Below are positions 8,172 to 15,954 of a DNA stretch of 64,000 nucleotides, one piece after another. The first letter of the stretch is position 1, and each line of letters starts with the position of its first letter. The position numbers and the translations under genes were made by a program. This DNA is from Bog-950 sp964620645 (lineage in GTDB: Bacteria > Bacteroidota > Bacteroidia > Chitinophagales > LD1): contig CAZUHU010000001.1 in assembly GCA_964620645.1 (NCBI GenBank), positions 1-64,000 of the forward strand, in the 5' to 3' direction. The notes beneath the pieces were generated by a model. The model was not told the origin of the DNA and ran no database searches. It worked only from the letters and a program-made list of their open reading frames with translations.

Positions 8172-9116
8172 CTACTTTATTTTATCCATCAACGAAAAGC
8201 GCAGGCCATCCAGTTTAAATTTCATGCGCCTTAAAAAATTTTTGCCTTCCATTTCACTTACCTGGTGCGTTCGAAATACAGGGTTCAGCGCCCACTTCAT
8301 CATTCTTTTATAAAAAGGCAATGTGGCATAAGGGAACTTACCTATTTCCAACAGAGGTTTTAGTTTGGGGTATATTTTTCGTTCATACTCTTCGCGGTTA
8401 AAACGGTAGTAGTCCTCATCCACCGGCGGCATTACTTCCATACCCAAATGAAAGGTCAGGTGCAAATCATCTACCAGTTTAAGCTTTTCAGCATAGGCAA
8501 TCATATTATGCACCAGGCAAACTTCCAGAAAAGGCACGCCAATGCAAATGTTCTCAAGCAGCAATTGCTGCACAAGGCTTCGCTTTAAAACAAAACAATC
8601 AAAACCGGGGTGCGGCTTGCCATAATCACTATACATCAAAGGCAAATCCTCAACGCCATTGTAATCGGTAGCTATCCCCCGGCGGTTTATAAGTAAAGCA
8701 TCATGCCCTTGCTTTAGTAAAGCATCCACGGCAACATAAAACTGCGGCATTAGGGCTATATCCATATTGGTATATACCATATACGGTGCACTGCTGCAGC
8801 CTAATGCATTCGCCAAAATTTCCCTTATCAAAGGCAACTTGCGTTGACGGCTAAAATGACCATGCTGTAAAACCGAATCAGTCAACTGATTGCAACCCTT
8901 AAAATCAGCAGGAACAACCGCAGCATCTTCCGGAAAAGTTGTGGCGATTAACTCCACCTCAACCTTGCCTGCAGCAAAACCTTTTGCCACCCTCATGCTC
9001 TCAAGGGTAACCTCCTGGGCTTTTACAAAAGGGGAATCTGCCGGTGCTTTAAAGGGGTTAATAATGTGGGCAATGGTATTCACTACTGTCAAATATAGGC
9101 TATTAAGCCTTCGCAC
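8172..9116 (-). CDS. probable glycosyltransferase-like protein, unclassified
   Basis: I could not place this 314-residue protein in a named family. It contains a hydrophobic strand followed by a D-containing motif (YMVYTNMDIALMPQFY, about residues 112-127) that resembles the metal/nucleotide-sugar loop of GT-A enzymes, and later HPGFDCFVLKRS, a pattern seen in GT-like proteins. There is no signal peptide or obvious membrane helix. The start is GTG at 9116; no in-frame ATG gives a longer product. It converges with the acylation cluster and lies 19 bases downstream of the S41 protease gene on the same strand. A role in surface glycan synthesis is an inference. Confidence 0.75.
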   Translation of the reverse strand: MRRLNSLYLTVVNTIAHIINPFKAPADSPFVKAQEVTLESMRVAKGFAAGKVEVELIATTFPEDAAVVPADFKGCNQLTDSVLQHGHFSRQRKLPLIREILANALGCSSAPYMVYTNMDIALMPQFYVAVDALLKQGHDALLINRRGIATDYNGVEDLPLMYSDYGKPHPGFDCFVLKRSLVQQLLLENICIGVPFLEVCLVHNMIAYAEKLKLVDDLHLTFHLGMEVMPPVDEDYYRFNREEYERKIYPKLKPLLEIGKFPYATLPFYKRMMKWALNPVFRTHQVSEMEGKNFLRRMKFKLDGLRFSLMDKIK

Positions 9117-9135
9117 ATCTCAATAAATATCAGGA

Positions 9136-10548
9136 TTACTTCGCTATCAATTTCAAGGTAAACCGCATAACTGAATCTTCATTATTTATTATGCTGTGCA
9201 AATCAGGCAGTATTCTATAATCAGGAACCGTACCTCTGCCGCGCATTGGCGTTTCATCAGTTAGCACAAACTGTCTTGTTGGAATATCCACCCTAATCTT
9301 CGTTTCCGGAAGTAGGCAACTAAGTGTGTATCCCGCTAAAGTCTGGTTACTGCCTCCCGTTTCCTCGCCAATAAAAACAGCATCAGTATTACGCTTCAGG
9401 CAAGCTGCCACTATTCCTGAGTTGGAAAAACTTCCTCCATTAATAAGCACGTACAAGCGCCCTTTAAAAATAGTTTGGGCAGGATTGAACGTTCCGGTAC
9501 ACTGCCCGCCGGTTTTCTGCAGCCTCTCACCCTTATTGCTGCTGTTAACTTTATAATAAGCCTCCAGCACTTTAAATGGCTTGCCTATTAAATGCGAAAG
9601 CAGAAATACTCCATTAGGTATATCTCCCCCTTGATTATCTCTTAAATCAACTATTAAAGCGGAAGGTTTCTTTTTCTGTATTTCCAAAAAGAAATCACCT
9701 ACAACATTCTTAAAGTTCTGTTTAAAATCCCTTCGCAGCGCATCATTGTGAAAATCGCCGATATGCATAATGGCACAGCTATCATGGTTTATAAATTGAA
9801 GGGCAAGGCCGCCCCTTTCATTATTATGTGCAATTCTATCAGCGTATTTAGCGCCAGCAACTTTATATATATTCTCTTTTAGCAAGCCGTTCACTCTCGT
9901 AATATTCTCCCCTAAGGTATTTTTGAACTTTATATCAAAAACCCGGTCGTGCCCATAAACGTAACTGAAATACTCGCGCAGGTAGTTATTTAAAATCCAA
10001 TAGGAATAGCTTTCATTGTATCCGTCTCTGACCTGCCTTTTTAATAATTGCGCTACAATTTCAGTTGAAGGCCTGCCATTGATTTCCAAAATTTCATCTC
10101 CTTCCTTAACGGGCAAACTATCGGCACAAACCATATCCACATACAACCTGCCCTTTACTATTGTAAAATGAAAAGGCAGGAACACGCTATTCTTATTGTG
10201 GTAAGCGGTTACCCCTTCGCTTGGTAAAATAACAGTGTGCCCGTCATTTATCTGCGAGCTAATGGTGGAGAGCATGGCATAAAATTGCAACTCCGTTAAA
10301 GGACCTTTAATGGCATTGCTGAGGCTGTCAAAAAATAAATCCAGTTGTTGTTTCGGCGTATAGAGGTAAAGGGTGGGATGCTTTTTCTCCAGCCTGTTTT
10401 TAAGGTAAGCAATGTCGCTCTTAAGTTGTTCTTCTTTAAAAACAGGTTCCTGAGCTTCCAGCTTAAAGGCGAGCAAGCAGATAAATGCCCAACCACAAAA
10501 CAGGCTCTTGATTGTAACTACAGAAATCCGGTTTTTCGATTCAGGCAA
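9136..10548 (-). CDS. S41-family serine protease, exported
   Basis: A 470-residue protein with an N-terminal hydrophobic export signal (IKSLFCGWAFICLLAFKLEAQ), a helical region, a PDZ-like segment around residues 130-160 (VKEGDEILEINGRPSTEI) and a C-terminal S41 catalytic domain. SALIVDLRDNQGGD is the family hallmark, GGSFSNSGIVAA carries the likely nucleophilic Ser, and IGEETGGSNQ follows it. The start is read as TTG because no in-frame ATG occurs near the signal peptide. Envelope protein or peptide degradation is expected. The substrate is unknown. Confidence 0.85.
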   Translation of the reverse strand: MPESKNRISVVTIKSLFCGWAFICLLAFKLEAQEPVFKEEQLKSDIAYLKNRLEKKHPTLYLYTPKQQLDLFFDSLSNAIKGPLTELQFYAMLSTISSQINDGHTVILPSEGVTAYHNKNSVFLPFHFTIVKGRLYVDMVCADSLPVKEGDEILEINGRPSTEIVAQLLKRQVRDGYNESYSYWILNNYLREYFSYVYGHDRVFDIKFKNTLGENITRVNGLLKENIYKVAGAKYADRIAHNNERGGLALQFINHDSCAIMHIGDFHNDALRRDFKQNFKNVVGDFFLEIQKKKPSALIVDLRDNQGGDIPNGVFLLSHLIGKPFKVLEAYYKVNSSNKGERLQKTGGQCTGTFNPAQTIFKGRLYVLINGGSFSNSGIVAACLKRNTDAVFIGEETGGSNQTLAGYTLSCLLPETKIRVDIPTRQFVLTDETPMRGRGTVPDYRILPDLHSIINNEDSVMRFTLKLIAK

Positions 10549-10614
10549 TCGTAAATGTTTAACTGAATGTATTAATGTAACAGCCGCTAACTAAACAAGC
10601 CTTAAGCTACAGGT

Positions 10615-11325
10615 CTACTTCATGTTCGTAAACACATGGCTTACGTCATCATCATCTTCAAGGCGCTCAATCAGCTTAATCACATCTTCTGCTTCTGAAT
10701 CTGATAAACCCTCTTTATAAAAGTCAGGTATTTTATCGTAGGTCGATTCTGTTACTTCTATACCCTTTGCTTCAAGCGCTTTAGCCAGCTTGCCAAAGTC
10801 CACAAACTCTGCATAAGCTATCACATTATCTCCTTCGCTCTGCAGTTCACTTAAGCCGTGGTCTATTAGTTCAAACTCAAGTTCCTCAAGGTTTAACGAA
10901 CCCTTATTGAATTTAAAAACCGCCTTTTTCTTAAACATATATTCAACAGAACCCTGGGTGCCAATAGCGCCGCCAAGTTTGGTAAACGCCAAACGCAGGT
11001 TGGCGATAGTGCGGGTTGGGTTATCGGTTTGGGTGTCAATTACAATAGCTACGCCGTGGGGGCCGTAACCTTCGTAAGTCATTTCTTCGTATGCCTTTTC
11101 CTCCTTGCTAGATGCGCGTTTAATAGCAGCTTCTACCCTGTCCTTAGGCATGTTAGCCGCCTTACTGTTTTGGATGGCAGCACGTAGTCGGGCATTGGTT
11201 TCAGGGTTTGGGCCACCCTCTTTTACTGATATGGCTATCTCTCTTCCTATGCGGGTAAAGGCCTTAGCCATTGCACCCCATCTTTTAAACTTTCTTTCTT
11301 TCCGGTATTCAAACGCGCGACCCAT
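10615..11325 (-). CDS. YebC/PmpR/TACO1-family protein
   Basis: A 236-residue cytosolic protein with the complete YebC signature: MGRAFEYRKERKFKRWGAMAKAFTRI at the N-terminus, GGPNPETNARLRAAIQNSKA, the YEGYGPHGVAIVI strand, then TQGSVEYMF. Members are described as transcriptional regulators or as translation factors that relieve ribosome stalling. The present sequence does not decide between these. It is a single gene with 66 bases to the next upstream coding region on the left and a 79-base gap to the MFS gene. Confidence 0.95.
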   Translation of the reverse strand: MGRAFEYRKERKFKRWGAMAKAFTRIGREIAISVKEGGPNPETNARLRAAIQNSKAANMPKDRVEAAIKRASSKEEKAYEEMTYEGYGPHGVAIVIDTQTDNPTRTIANLRLAFTKLGGAIGTQGSVEYMFKKKAVFKFNKGSLNLEELEFELIDHGLSELQSEGDNVIAYAEFVDFGKLAKALEAKGIEVTESTYDKIPDFYKEGLSDSEAEDVIKLIERLEDDDDVSHVFTNMK

Positions 11326-11404
11326 AATTGGTGAATTAGTTAACTGATAAAATGGTAATTGGGAAGGCTAAAATAAAAGTTTGGGCGAAAGCGGGAAAGC
11401 TATC

Positions 11405-12865
11405 CTAATGAGCGCTACCCGTTTGGGCATCGTAATCAATTCCCTGGCTTTTAAGTATGCTTTTAACTTTCCAACCAAAAAAGGCAAGGTAGCCAAAACA
11501 AAATACAGGAATGATATAGGAAAAGTGGGTCCACGAAAGACCCGCAATACCACCGGGACTGGTTTTATCCATATCGCACACCAGGCCTTGAAGCGGCGGT
11601 ATAGCTGCGCCACCGGCAATCATCATAATTAATAGTGACGAAGCCTGCGCTGTATACTTACCCAAACCCGCAATAGACAGGGAGAAAATACAAGGCCACA
11701 TTACTGAACAGAAAAGGCCGCCACTTATAAAGGCATACAGAGCAATTCTGCCTGTTGTAAATAGCCCCACCAACATCATTATTGCTGCCATGCTGCCAAA
11801 CAGAATCATTGTTCTGGCCGGCTTTTCGTTAGCCATAAAAAATCCGATAACAAGTACCAAAACTAAAGGAGCATAATAAAGCAAATCGTAAATGCGCTCG
11901 GGTGTACCTTCTGCATTTAACTTGGCGTAATTGGCGCCTACCACCACTGCAAAGGCAATAAAAGGCACAATAACCGTAAGCAACTGGCGCATGGCTTTAG
12001 ATAAATTGAAAACGGTTAAGGCACCTACCCACCTGCCTATCATTAGGCTACCCCAATACAAGGAAATGAAGTGCACCGTTTGCTTGTGGTCTATACCCAG
12101 TATGGAAGGTTTTTCCATTAAAGCAGGGAGATTGCTTTGGATGGTTACCTCAACACCTACATAAACAAAAATGGCCACCATACCCCATATAAGCTGTGGG
12201 TACTCAAACGCCTTAAAACCGTGCTCCATTTTTTCGCTATTGGTAACCGGTGGCAGTTTGGAAAGGCCCAGGATCAAGGCGCACAACATCAGCATACCTG
12301 CCAATACCATATAAGGCATTTTTACTACAGCCAAATCAACCTTTACTTCCTTAAGGCCGCCATAAAGGGCAATGGCTAAAAGTAATGGCCCGATAGTGGT
12401 ACCTAAGGAGTTAACGCCGCCTGCAAGGCTTACCCTATGCGCACCGGTAGAGGGATCGCCCAGGGCAATCATATACGGGTTAGCCACAATTTGTTGGAGT
12501 GCGAAGCCCAGGCCCACCACAAACAAGGCGGTCAGCATTAAGGCATACGATTCAAACATAGTAGCCGGTATAAAACCAAGCGCCCCCACTGCCGAAACAC
12601 ACAAACCAATAATTAAACCCTTCTTATACCCTATTTTATTCAGCGGATCGCCCGATGTAACGGATATACCAAAATACACCAGCGCACCAACGGTATAGGA
12701 TATGTAAAAGGCAAACTCCACTAACTGACTTTGCCACTGCTTTAAATCAAAATGCTCTTTAAAAAGAGAAAGGAGAACAGAATTACTTGCCGCTACAAAG
12801 CCCCAGAAAAAAAATACGGATATAAGCGCAGCTAGCGAAGATGTTTTGGTGGAATTGTTATTCAT
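11405..12865 (-). CDS. sugar MFS transporter (FucP/GluP, FHS family)
   Basis: A 486-residue protein with about twelve membrane helices. Family marks are FFFWGFVAASN in the first helix, NPYMIALGDPS and RVSLAGGVNSLGTTIGP in helices four to five, the YVGVEVTIQSNLP segment at the start of the second half and GGLFCSVMWPCIFSLSIAGLGKYTAQASS later. These are typical of proton-coupled fucose/glucose/galactose permeases in Bacteroidota. The actual sugar is not known, and no catabolic gene is adjacent. Its start is the ATG at 12865. Confidence 0.92.
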   Translation of the reverse strand: MNNNSTKTSSLAALISVFFFWGFVAASNSVLLSLFKEHFDLKQWQSQLVEFAFYISYTVGALVYFGISVTSGDPLNKIGYKKGLIIGLCVSAVGALGFIPATMFESYALMLTALFVVGLGFALQQIVANPYMIALGDPSTGAHRVSLAGGVNSLGTTIGPLLLAIALYGGLKEVKVDLAVVKMPYMVLAGMLMLCALILGLSKLPPVTNSEKMEHGFKAFEYPQLIWGMVAIFVYVGVEVTIQSNLPALMEKPSILGIDHKQTVHFISLYWGSLMIGRWVGALTVFNLSKAMRQLLTVIVPFIAFAVVVGANYAKLNAEGTPERIYDLLYYAPLVLVLVIGFFMANEKPARTMILFGSMAAIMMLVGLFTTGRIALYAFISGGLFCSVMWPCIFSLSIAGLGKYTAQASSLLIMMIAGGAAIPPLQGLVCDMDKTSPGGIAGLSWTHFSYIIPVFCFGYLAFFGWKVKSILKSQGIDYDAQTGSAH

Positions 12866-12977
12866 GCCGGTGGCTGTTATAAGCCTTACCCGAATTACCG
12901 ATAAATTTTACTGGCACAATAACCCTTAATACTCTTGTTTTCAACAAAAGGGGTAGCCTTCGTCTTAATATTGGTGC

Positions 12978-13508
12978 TTAAAGCTCTTTAAAAGAGGATA
13001 TAGTTTTATTGATGTCATCCTTATAACGCAGTTTGCGGTCTTCGCCACGGGTCCAAACGCTTATATGGTAAAAGCGTTCTTTGCCCTCTAACACTACTTC
13101 GCTGTAATAAATATTTTCCTCAGCATCCGTTTTCCCCATTTTCCCGAAAATCTCTGCCCGCAAACCGTTAACTCCATTAATGCTTACATCCGCTGAATCG
13201 GTAACCAGGGGATTTTTAAGCGCCGTACGCAAACGGTTAAGGTTATCATGCATTATATCAGATGGCGCGCGCTTAACATCGGCCTTATTAAAGCTTTGGC
13301 AAATGATGTAGAAGTTGCGAAAACGGTTGGCGTACTGTAGTTCAGCGCCGGGCTCCAAGTCATCCTCCTCCTTTACCCATGGCGGAACATTCATAGAAAA
13401 CTTGTTCTCAATATTTACAGCCTTGTATTCAGTAGGATATTTGCAGGAAGGCAAAACAGCGGTTAGCACAAACAGAGTTAACAGCAAAGAATTCAGATAC
13501 CGATTCAT
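12978..13508 (-). CDS. hypothetical lipoprotein
   Basis: This 176-residue protein begins with a lipoprotein signal peptide (NSLLLTLFVLTAVLPSC, Cys at 22). The mature part is polar, begins with a beta-rich stretch (FSMNVPPWVKEEDDLEPGAELQYANRFRNFYI) and resembles the PsbP/DUF1795-like fold in its pattern of a fitted small domain, though this is only a loose impression. No catalytic motif is seen. It is likely anchored in the envelope. It is flanked by the sugar transporter and arsC, with 61 bases separating it from arsC. Confidence 0.75.
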   Translation of the reverse strand: MNRYLNSLLLTLFVLTAVLPSCKYPTEYKAVNIENKFSMNVPPWVKEEDDLEPGAELQYANRFRNFYIICQSFNKADVKRAPSDIMHDNLNRLRTALKNPLVTDSADVSINGVNGLRAEIFGKMGKTDAEENIYYSEVVLEGKERFYHISVWTRGEDRKLRYKDDINKTISSFKEL

Positions 13509-13569
13509 CTTTAAAAATTGTGGGGCGAAAATAGATAAACCACCTAAAAAACAGGTATTAGCTGTGCTA

Positions 13570-13983
13570 TTATAGGTTATTCGCCACCCATTCTTTGCAC
13601 CAGGCCTTAATCTCCTCCCGTGTTTTTCTGAATGCCGAGTTTACTTCCTCTGTTGAACCCTTAAGTTTAGAAGGGTCACTAAAGTTGTGATGAAACCGTA
13701 AAGCAGTGGAAGGGAAATAAGGGCAACGCTCCCTGGCGTTATCGCAAACCGTAATTATAAAATCGAAGGGGATAGCAGCGTATTCATCAACATGGTTTGA
13801 TGTATGAGAGCTTATATCCACTCCATCCTCTTTCAGGGTTTCAACCGCTTTGGGGTTTACGCCGTGTACTTCTACCCCCGCGCTGTAAACAACCGCACGC
13901 TTACCGGCAAATAATTGCAGGTAAGCATGCGCCATTTGCGAACGGCAGGAGTTTCCAGTGCAAAGTACTAGTATGTTTTTCAT
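13570..13983 (-). CDS. arsC: arsenate reductase, thioredoxin-coupled (ArsC)
   Basis: A 137-residue low-molecular-weight-phosphatase-fold enzyme that reduces arsenate to arsenite. The P-loop reads CTGNSCRSQMAHA (Cys8, Arg14), and the second redox pair is Cys80 and Cys87 in TVCDNARERCPYFP. This three-cysteine layout identifies the thioredoxin-linked type. The ATG at 13983 overlaps the arsM stop (ATGA), so the two are coupled. A longer reading from 14004 is in frame but would extend 21 bases into arsM and add residues before the conserved N-terminus. It is the last gene of the ars operon. Confidence 0.95.
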   Translation of the reverse strand: MKNILVLCTGNSCRSQMAHAYLQLFAGKRAVVYSAGVEVHGVNPKAVETLKEDGVDISSHTSNHVDEYAAIPFDFIITVCDNARERCPYFPSTALRFHHNFSDPSKLKGSTEEVNSAFRKTREEIKAWCKEWVANNL

Positions 13984-14819
13984 GAGCAACAGCCTGGTGC
14001 GCAACAGTTTTCTTTTGGTTTTTCAGCATACACCGTTATACTGTATATACCCTTGCCGCTTTCGCGGTAAGCCTTTATCGTTTCCATAGGGATATACTGT
14101 ATTAAAATATCGTCCGGTATCTCAATAGGCTTATCCTTTTGAACAGTAACGTTTGTAAAGCCGGTATCATGTACTATAGACAAATACTTGCTCCTTTCAA
14201 TAGCCCCTGCAACACAGCCTGCATACATCTCGGCGTTCTTAATAATGTCTTTGGGTAAGTCGCCTACAATTACCACATCACTTATACTAAAGTGTCCTCC
14301 GGGCTTTAATACGCGGTAAATTTCTTTAAAGGCAGCTTCCTTATCGGGCACCAGGTTCAGCACACAATTGCTCACAACTACGTCAGCAACATTTGCGCCT
14401 ACAGGTAGCTTTTCAATTTCTCCAAAACGAAACTCCACATTGTTATAACCCAGCTTTTCAGCATTAGCCCTGGCTTTGTTAATCATTGCTTCAGTAAAGT
14501 CTACACCTATTACTTTACCTGTTTCGCCTGTTTCATGCCGGGCCACAAAACAATCATTACCGGCCCCGCTTCCCAGGTCAATTACCACATCGCCCTTTTT
14601 GATTCGTGCAAATTGCGTTGGCAAACCGCAACCAAGCCCAAGGTCGGCATCAGGGTTGTAACCTTCTACTTTGCTGTAGTCGTCAGTCATAATATTCACT
14701 ACATCCGTAGAGCAACATCCCGACCCGCAACAAGAGGATTGATTGGTTTCCTTATCCTGTAAAGCAATTTCGGTATACTTCTCTTTTACAATTCTTTTTA
14801 GCTCTTCAGCAGTTTCCAT
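13980..14819 (-). CDS. arsM: arsenite S-adenosylmethionine methyltransferase (ArsM)
   Basis: A 279-residue class I methyltransferase. The SAM-binding motif is VIDLGSGAGNDCFVA (about residues 78-92), and GLGCGLP precedes it. The cysteines expected to hold As(III) are present at NDCF, VVSNCVLNL and YAGCVAGAI, and there are extra Cys clusters near the start (SSCCGSGCCS, residues 30-37) and at the end (CCAPGCCS). The enzyme methylates arsenite to organic, often volatile, species. It lies 29 bases after arsR and overlaps arsC by 4 bases. Confidence 0.95.
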   Translation of the reverse strand: METAEELKRIVKEKYTEIALQDKETNQSSCCGSGCCSTDVVNIMTDDYSKVEGYNPDADLGLGCGLPTQFARIKKGDVVIDLGSGAGNDCFVARHETGETGKVIGVDFTEAMINKARANAEKLGYNNVEFRFGEIEKLPVGANVADVVVSNCVLNLVPDKEAAFKEIYRVLKPGGHFSISDVVIVGDLPKDIIKNAEMYAGCVAGAIERSKYLSIVHDTGFTNVTVQKDKPIEIPDDILIQYIPMETIKAYRESGKGIYSITVYAEKPKENCCAPGCCS

Positions 14820-14848
14820 CTTTAGTAATTTATGTATTAGTTTAATAA

Positions 14849-15187
14849 TCAGCAGCAGTTGCGTTTCTCCTCGTAGCTTTTTGTTTTGCTAAAAAAGAGA
14901 CTGAATATCTTCTCTACCTTCTCAAAAGCCTTCCAGTTAATACAGTAACAAGATTTCGGGCCATCAATAGCTCCTTGTATTAGCCCTGCGGCCAGCAACT
15001 CACGCAAGTGCTGCGAAACAGTTGACTGAGCTAGTGGTAAAACTTCCACAATCTCTCCACAGATGCACATATTCTTTTGTGCAAGCGTTTTTAAAATAGC
15101 TATGCGGGCGGGATGGCTTATAGCTTTGGCTAAATCTGCCAGTTCTATCTCTTCTGCTTCAAACTGGTCTTTTTTGTTTACTGCCAT
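14849..15187 (-). CDS. arsR: ArsR-family arsenite-responsive repressor
   Basis: A 112-residue winged-helix repressor. The first part of the DNA-binding domain (ISHPARIAILKTLAQ) is followed by the metalloid-sensor motif CICGE (Cys41 and Cys43) in the position of the classical ELCVCDL, then the recognition helix LAQSTVSQHLRELLAAGLI. Further cysteines occur at KSCYC and at the C-terminal CC. A perfect palindrome lies 11 bases upstream of its ATG over a consensus -7 box, so self-repression is very likely. It leads arsM and arsC, and the aquaporin gene is upstream on the same strand. Confidence 0.95.
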   Translation of the reverse strand: MAVNKKDQFEAEEIELADLAKAISHPARIAILKTLAQKNMCICGEIVEVLPLAQSTVSQHLRELLAAGLIQGAIDGPKSCYCINWKAFEKVEKIFSLFFSKTKSYEEKRNCC

Positions 15188-15197
15188 TGGCTTTATC

Positions 15198-15237
15198 CTT
15201 TATCGCAAATATACGATAAAGAAAATCAGAAATCCAA
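15198..15237 (-). promoter_or_regulatory. arsR promoter with overlapping palindromic operator
   Basis: On the minus strand, TTG at 15237-15235 and TATATTTG at 15213-15206 are 21 bases apart and match the Bacteroidota -33/-7 consensus. The -7 box is exactly the 8-base spacer of a perfect inverted repeat, CTTTATCG and CGATAAAG (15198-15221). A repressor bound there would cover the promoter core. The arsR start codon follows after 10 bases. Confidence 0.75.
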
Positions 15238-15271
15238 GGGCATTGTGGTAACGACTTGAAAATGAAAGGAA

Positions 15272-15916
15272 TTAATTTTCGGAATGGAGCATTCTATGTG
15301 CACCAACAGCTGCCAAAGCCCCAATAAAAGGTGCAATAACATAAATCCATAAATGCTGAAAGTTCATGGTTACAATGGCCGGAGCAATTGAACGAGTAGG
15401 ATTGAGCCCGGTATTGCTCACAGGGCCACCAAAAAGTACCAATAGCCAAACCGTTGCCCCGATTACAATACCGGCCGTTATACCTTTTTCCTTTGCGCCG
15501 GTTGAAACACGCAAAATCACCATCATTAAAATAAAGGTCATTATAGCTTCCAGAATAAACGATTGCATTTCTGAACCCGCAGGTTGGGTTAAACCAAGCG
15601 TATTGTTTTCAGGAAAAAGAAAATGCAACAAACCACTGGCTGAAATTGCACCAAGAAATTGTGCAAGCAGATAGGGCGCCACTTCCTTCCATTCAAAACG
15701 CCCGTCAACAGCAAAGGCTAGTGTAACTGCCGGGTTTAAATGGTTGCCTGAAATATCGCCGAAAGAATATACCGTTGCAATAATAACCAGCCCCCAAACG
15801 GTGGCAATACCGCCCAGGCCCAATGGCCCTCCATATTGCTGATTAACTACTACACAACCTGTGCCTACAAACAGTAAGATAAAAGTGCCCAGGTATTCGC
15901 TCAGGTATTTTTTCAT
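15272..15916 (-). CDS. aquaporin (MIP family) in the arsenic operon
   Basis: A 214-residue, six-helix channel. The first NPA loop is intact (NHLNPAVT, residues 61-63). The second reads LNPTRSIAPA, with Thr in place of Ala at 174, followed by the selectivity-filter Arg175. The chosen start is the ATG at 15916; an in-frame TTG at 15937 would add PYKAPH before it. In some arsenic operons (for example aqpS in Sinorhizobium) such a channel lets arsenite produced by ArsC leave down its gradient. Here the gene lies 84 bases upstream of arsR on the same strand, and no ArsB or Acr3 is present. Confidence 0.88.
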   Translation of the reverse strand: MKKYLSEYLGTFILLFVGTGCVVVNQQYGGPLGLGGIATVWGLVIIATVYSFGDISGNHLNPAVTLAFAVDGRFEWKEVAPYLLAQFLGAISASGLLHFLFPENNTLGLTQPAGSEMQSFILEAIMTFILMMVILRVSTGAKEKGITAGIVIGATVWLLVLFGGPVSNTGLNPTRSIAPAIVTMNFQHLWIYVIAPFIGALAAVGAHRMLHSEN

Positions 15917-15954
15917 GTGGGGTGCTTTATAAGGCAATATAATTAATTGTGGTT

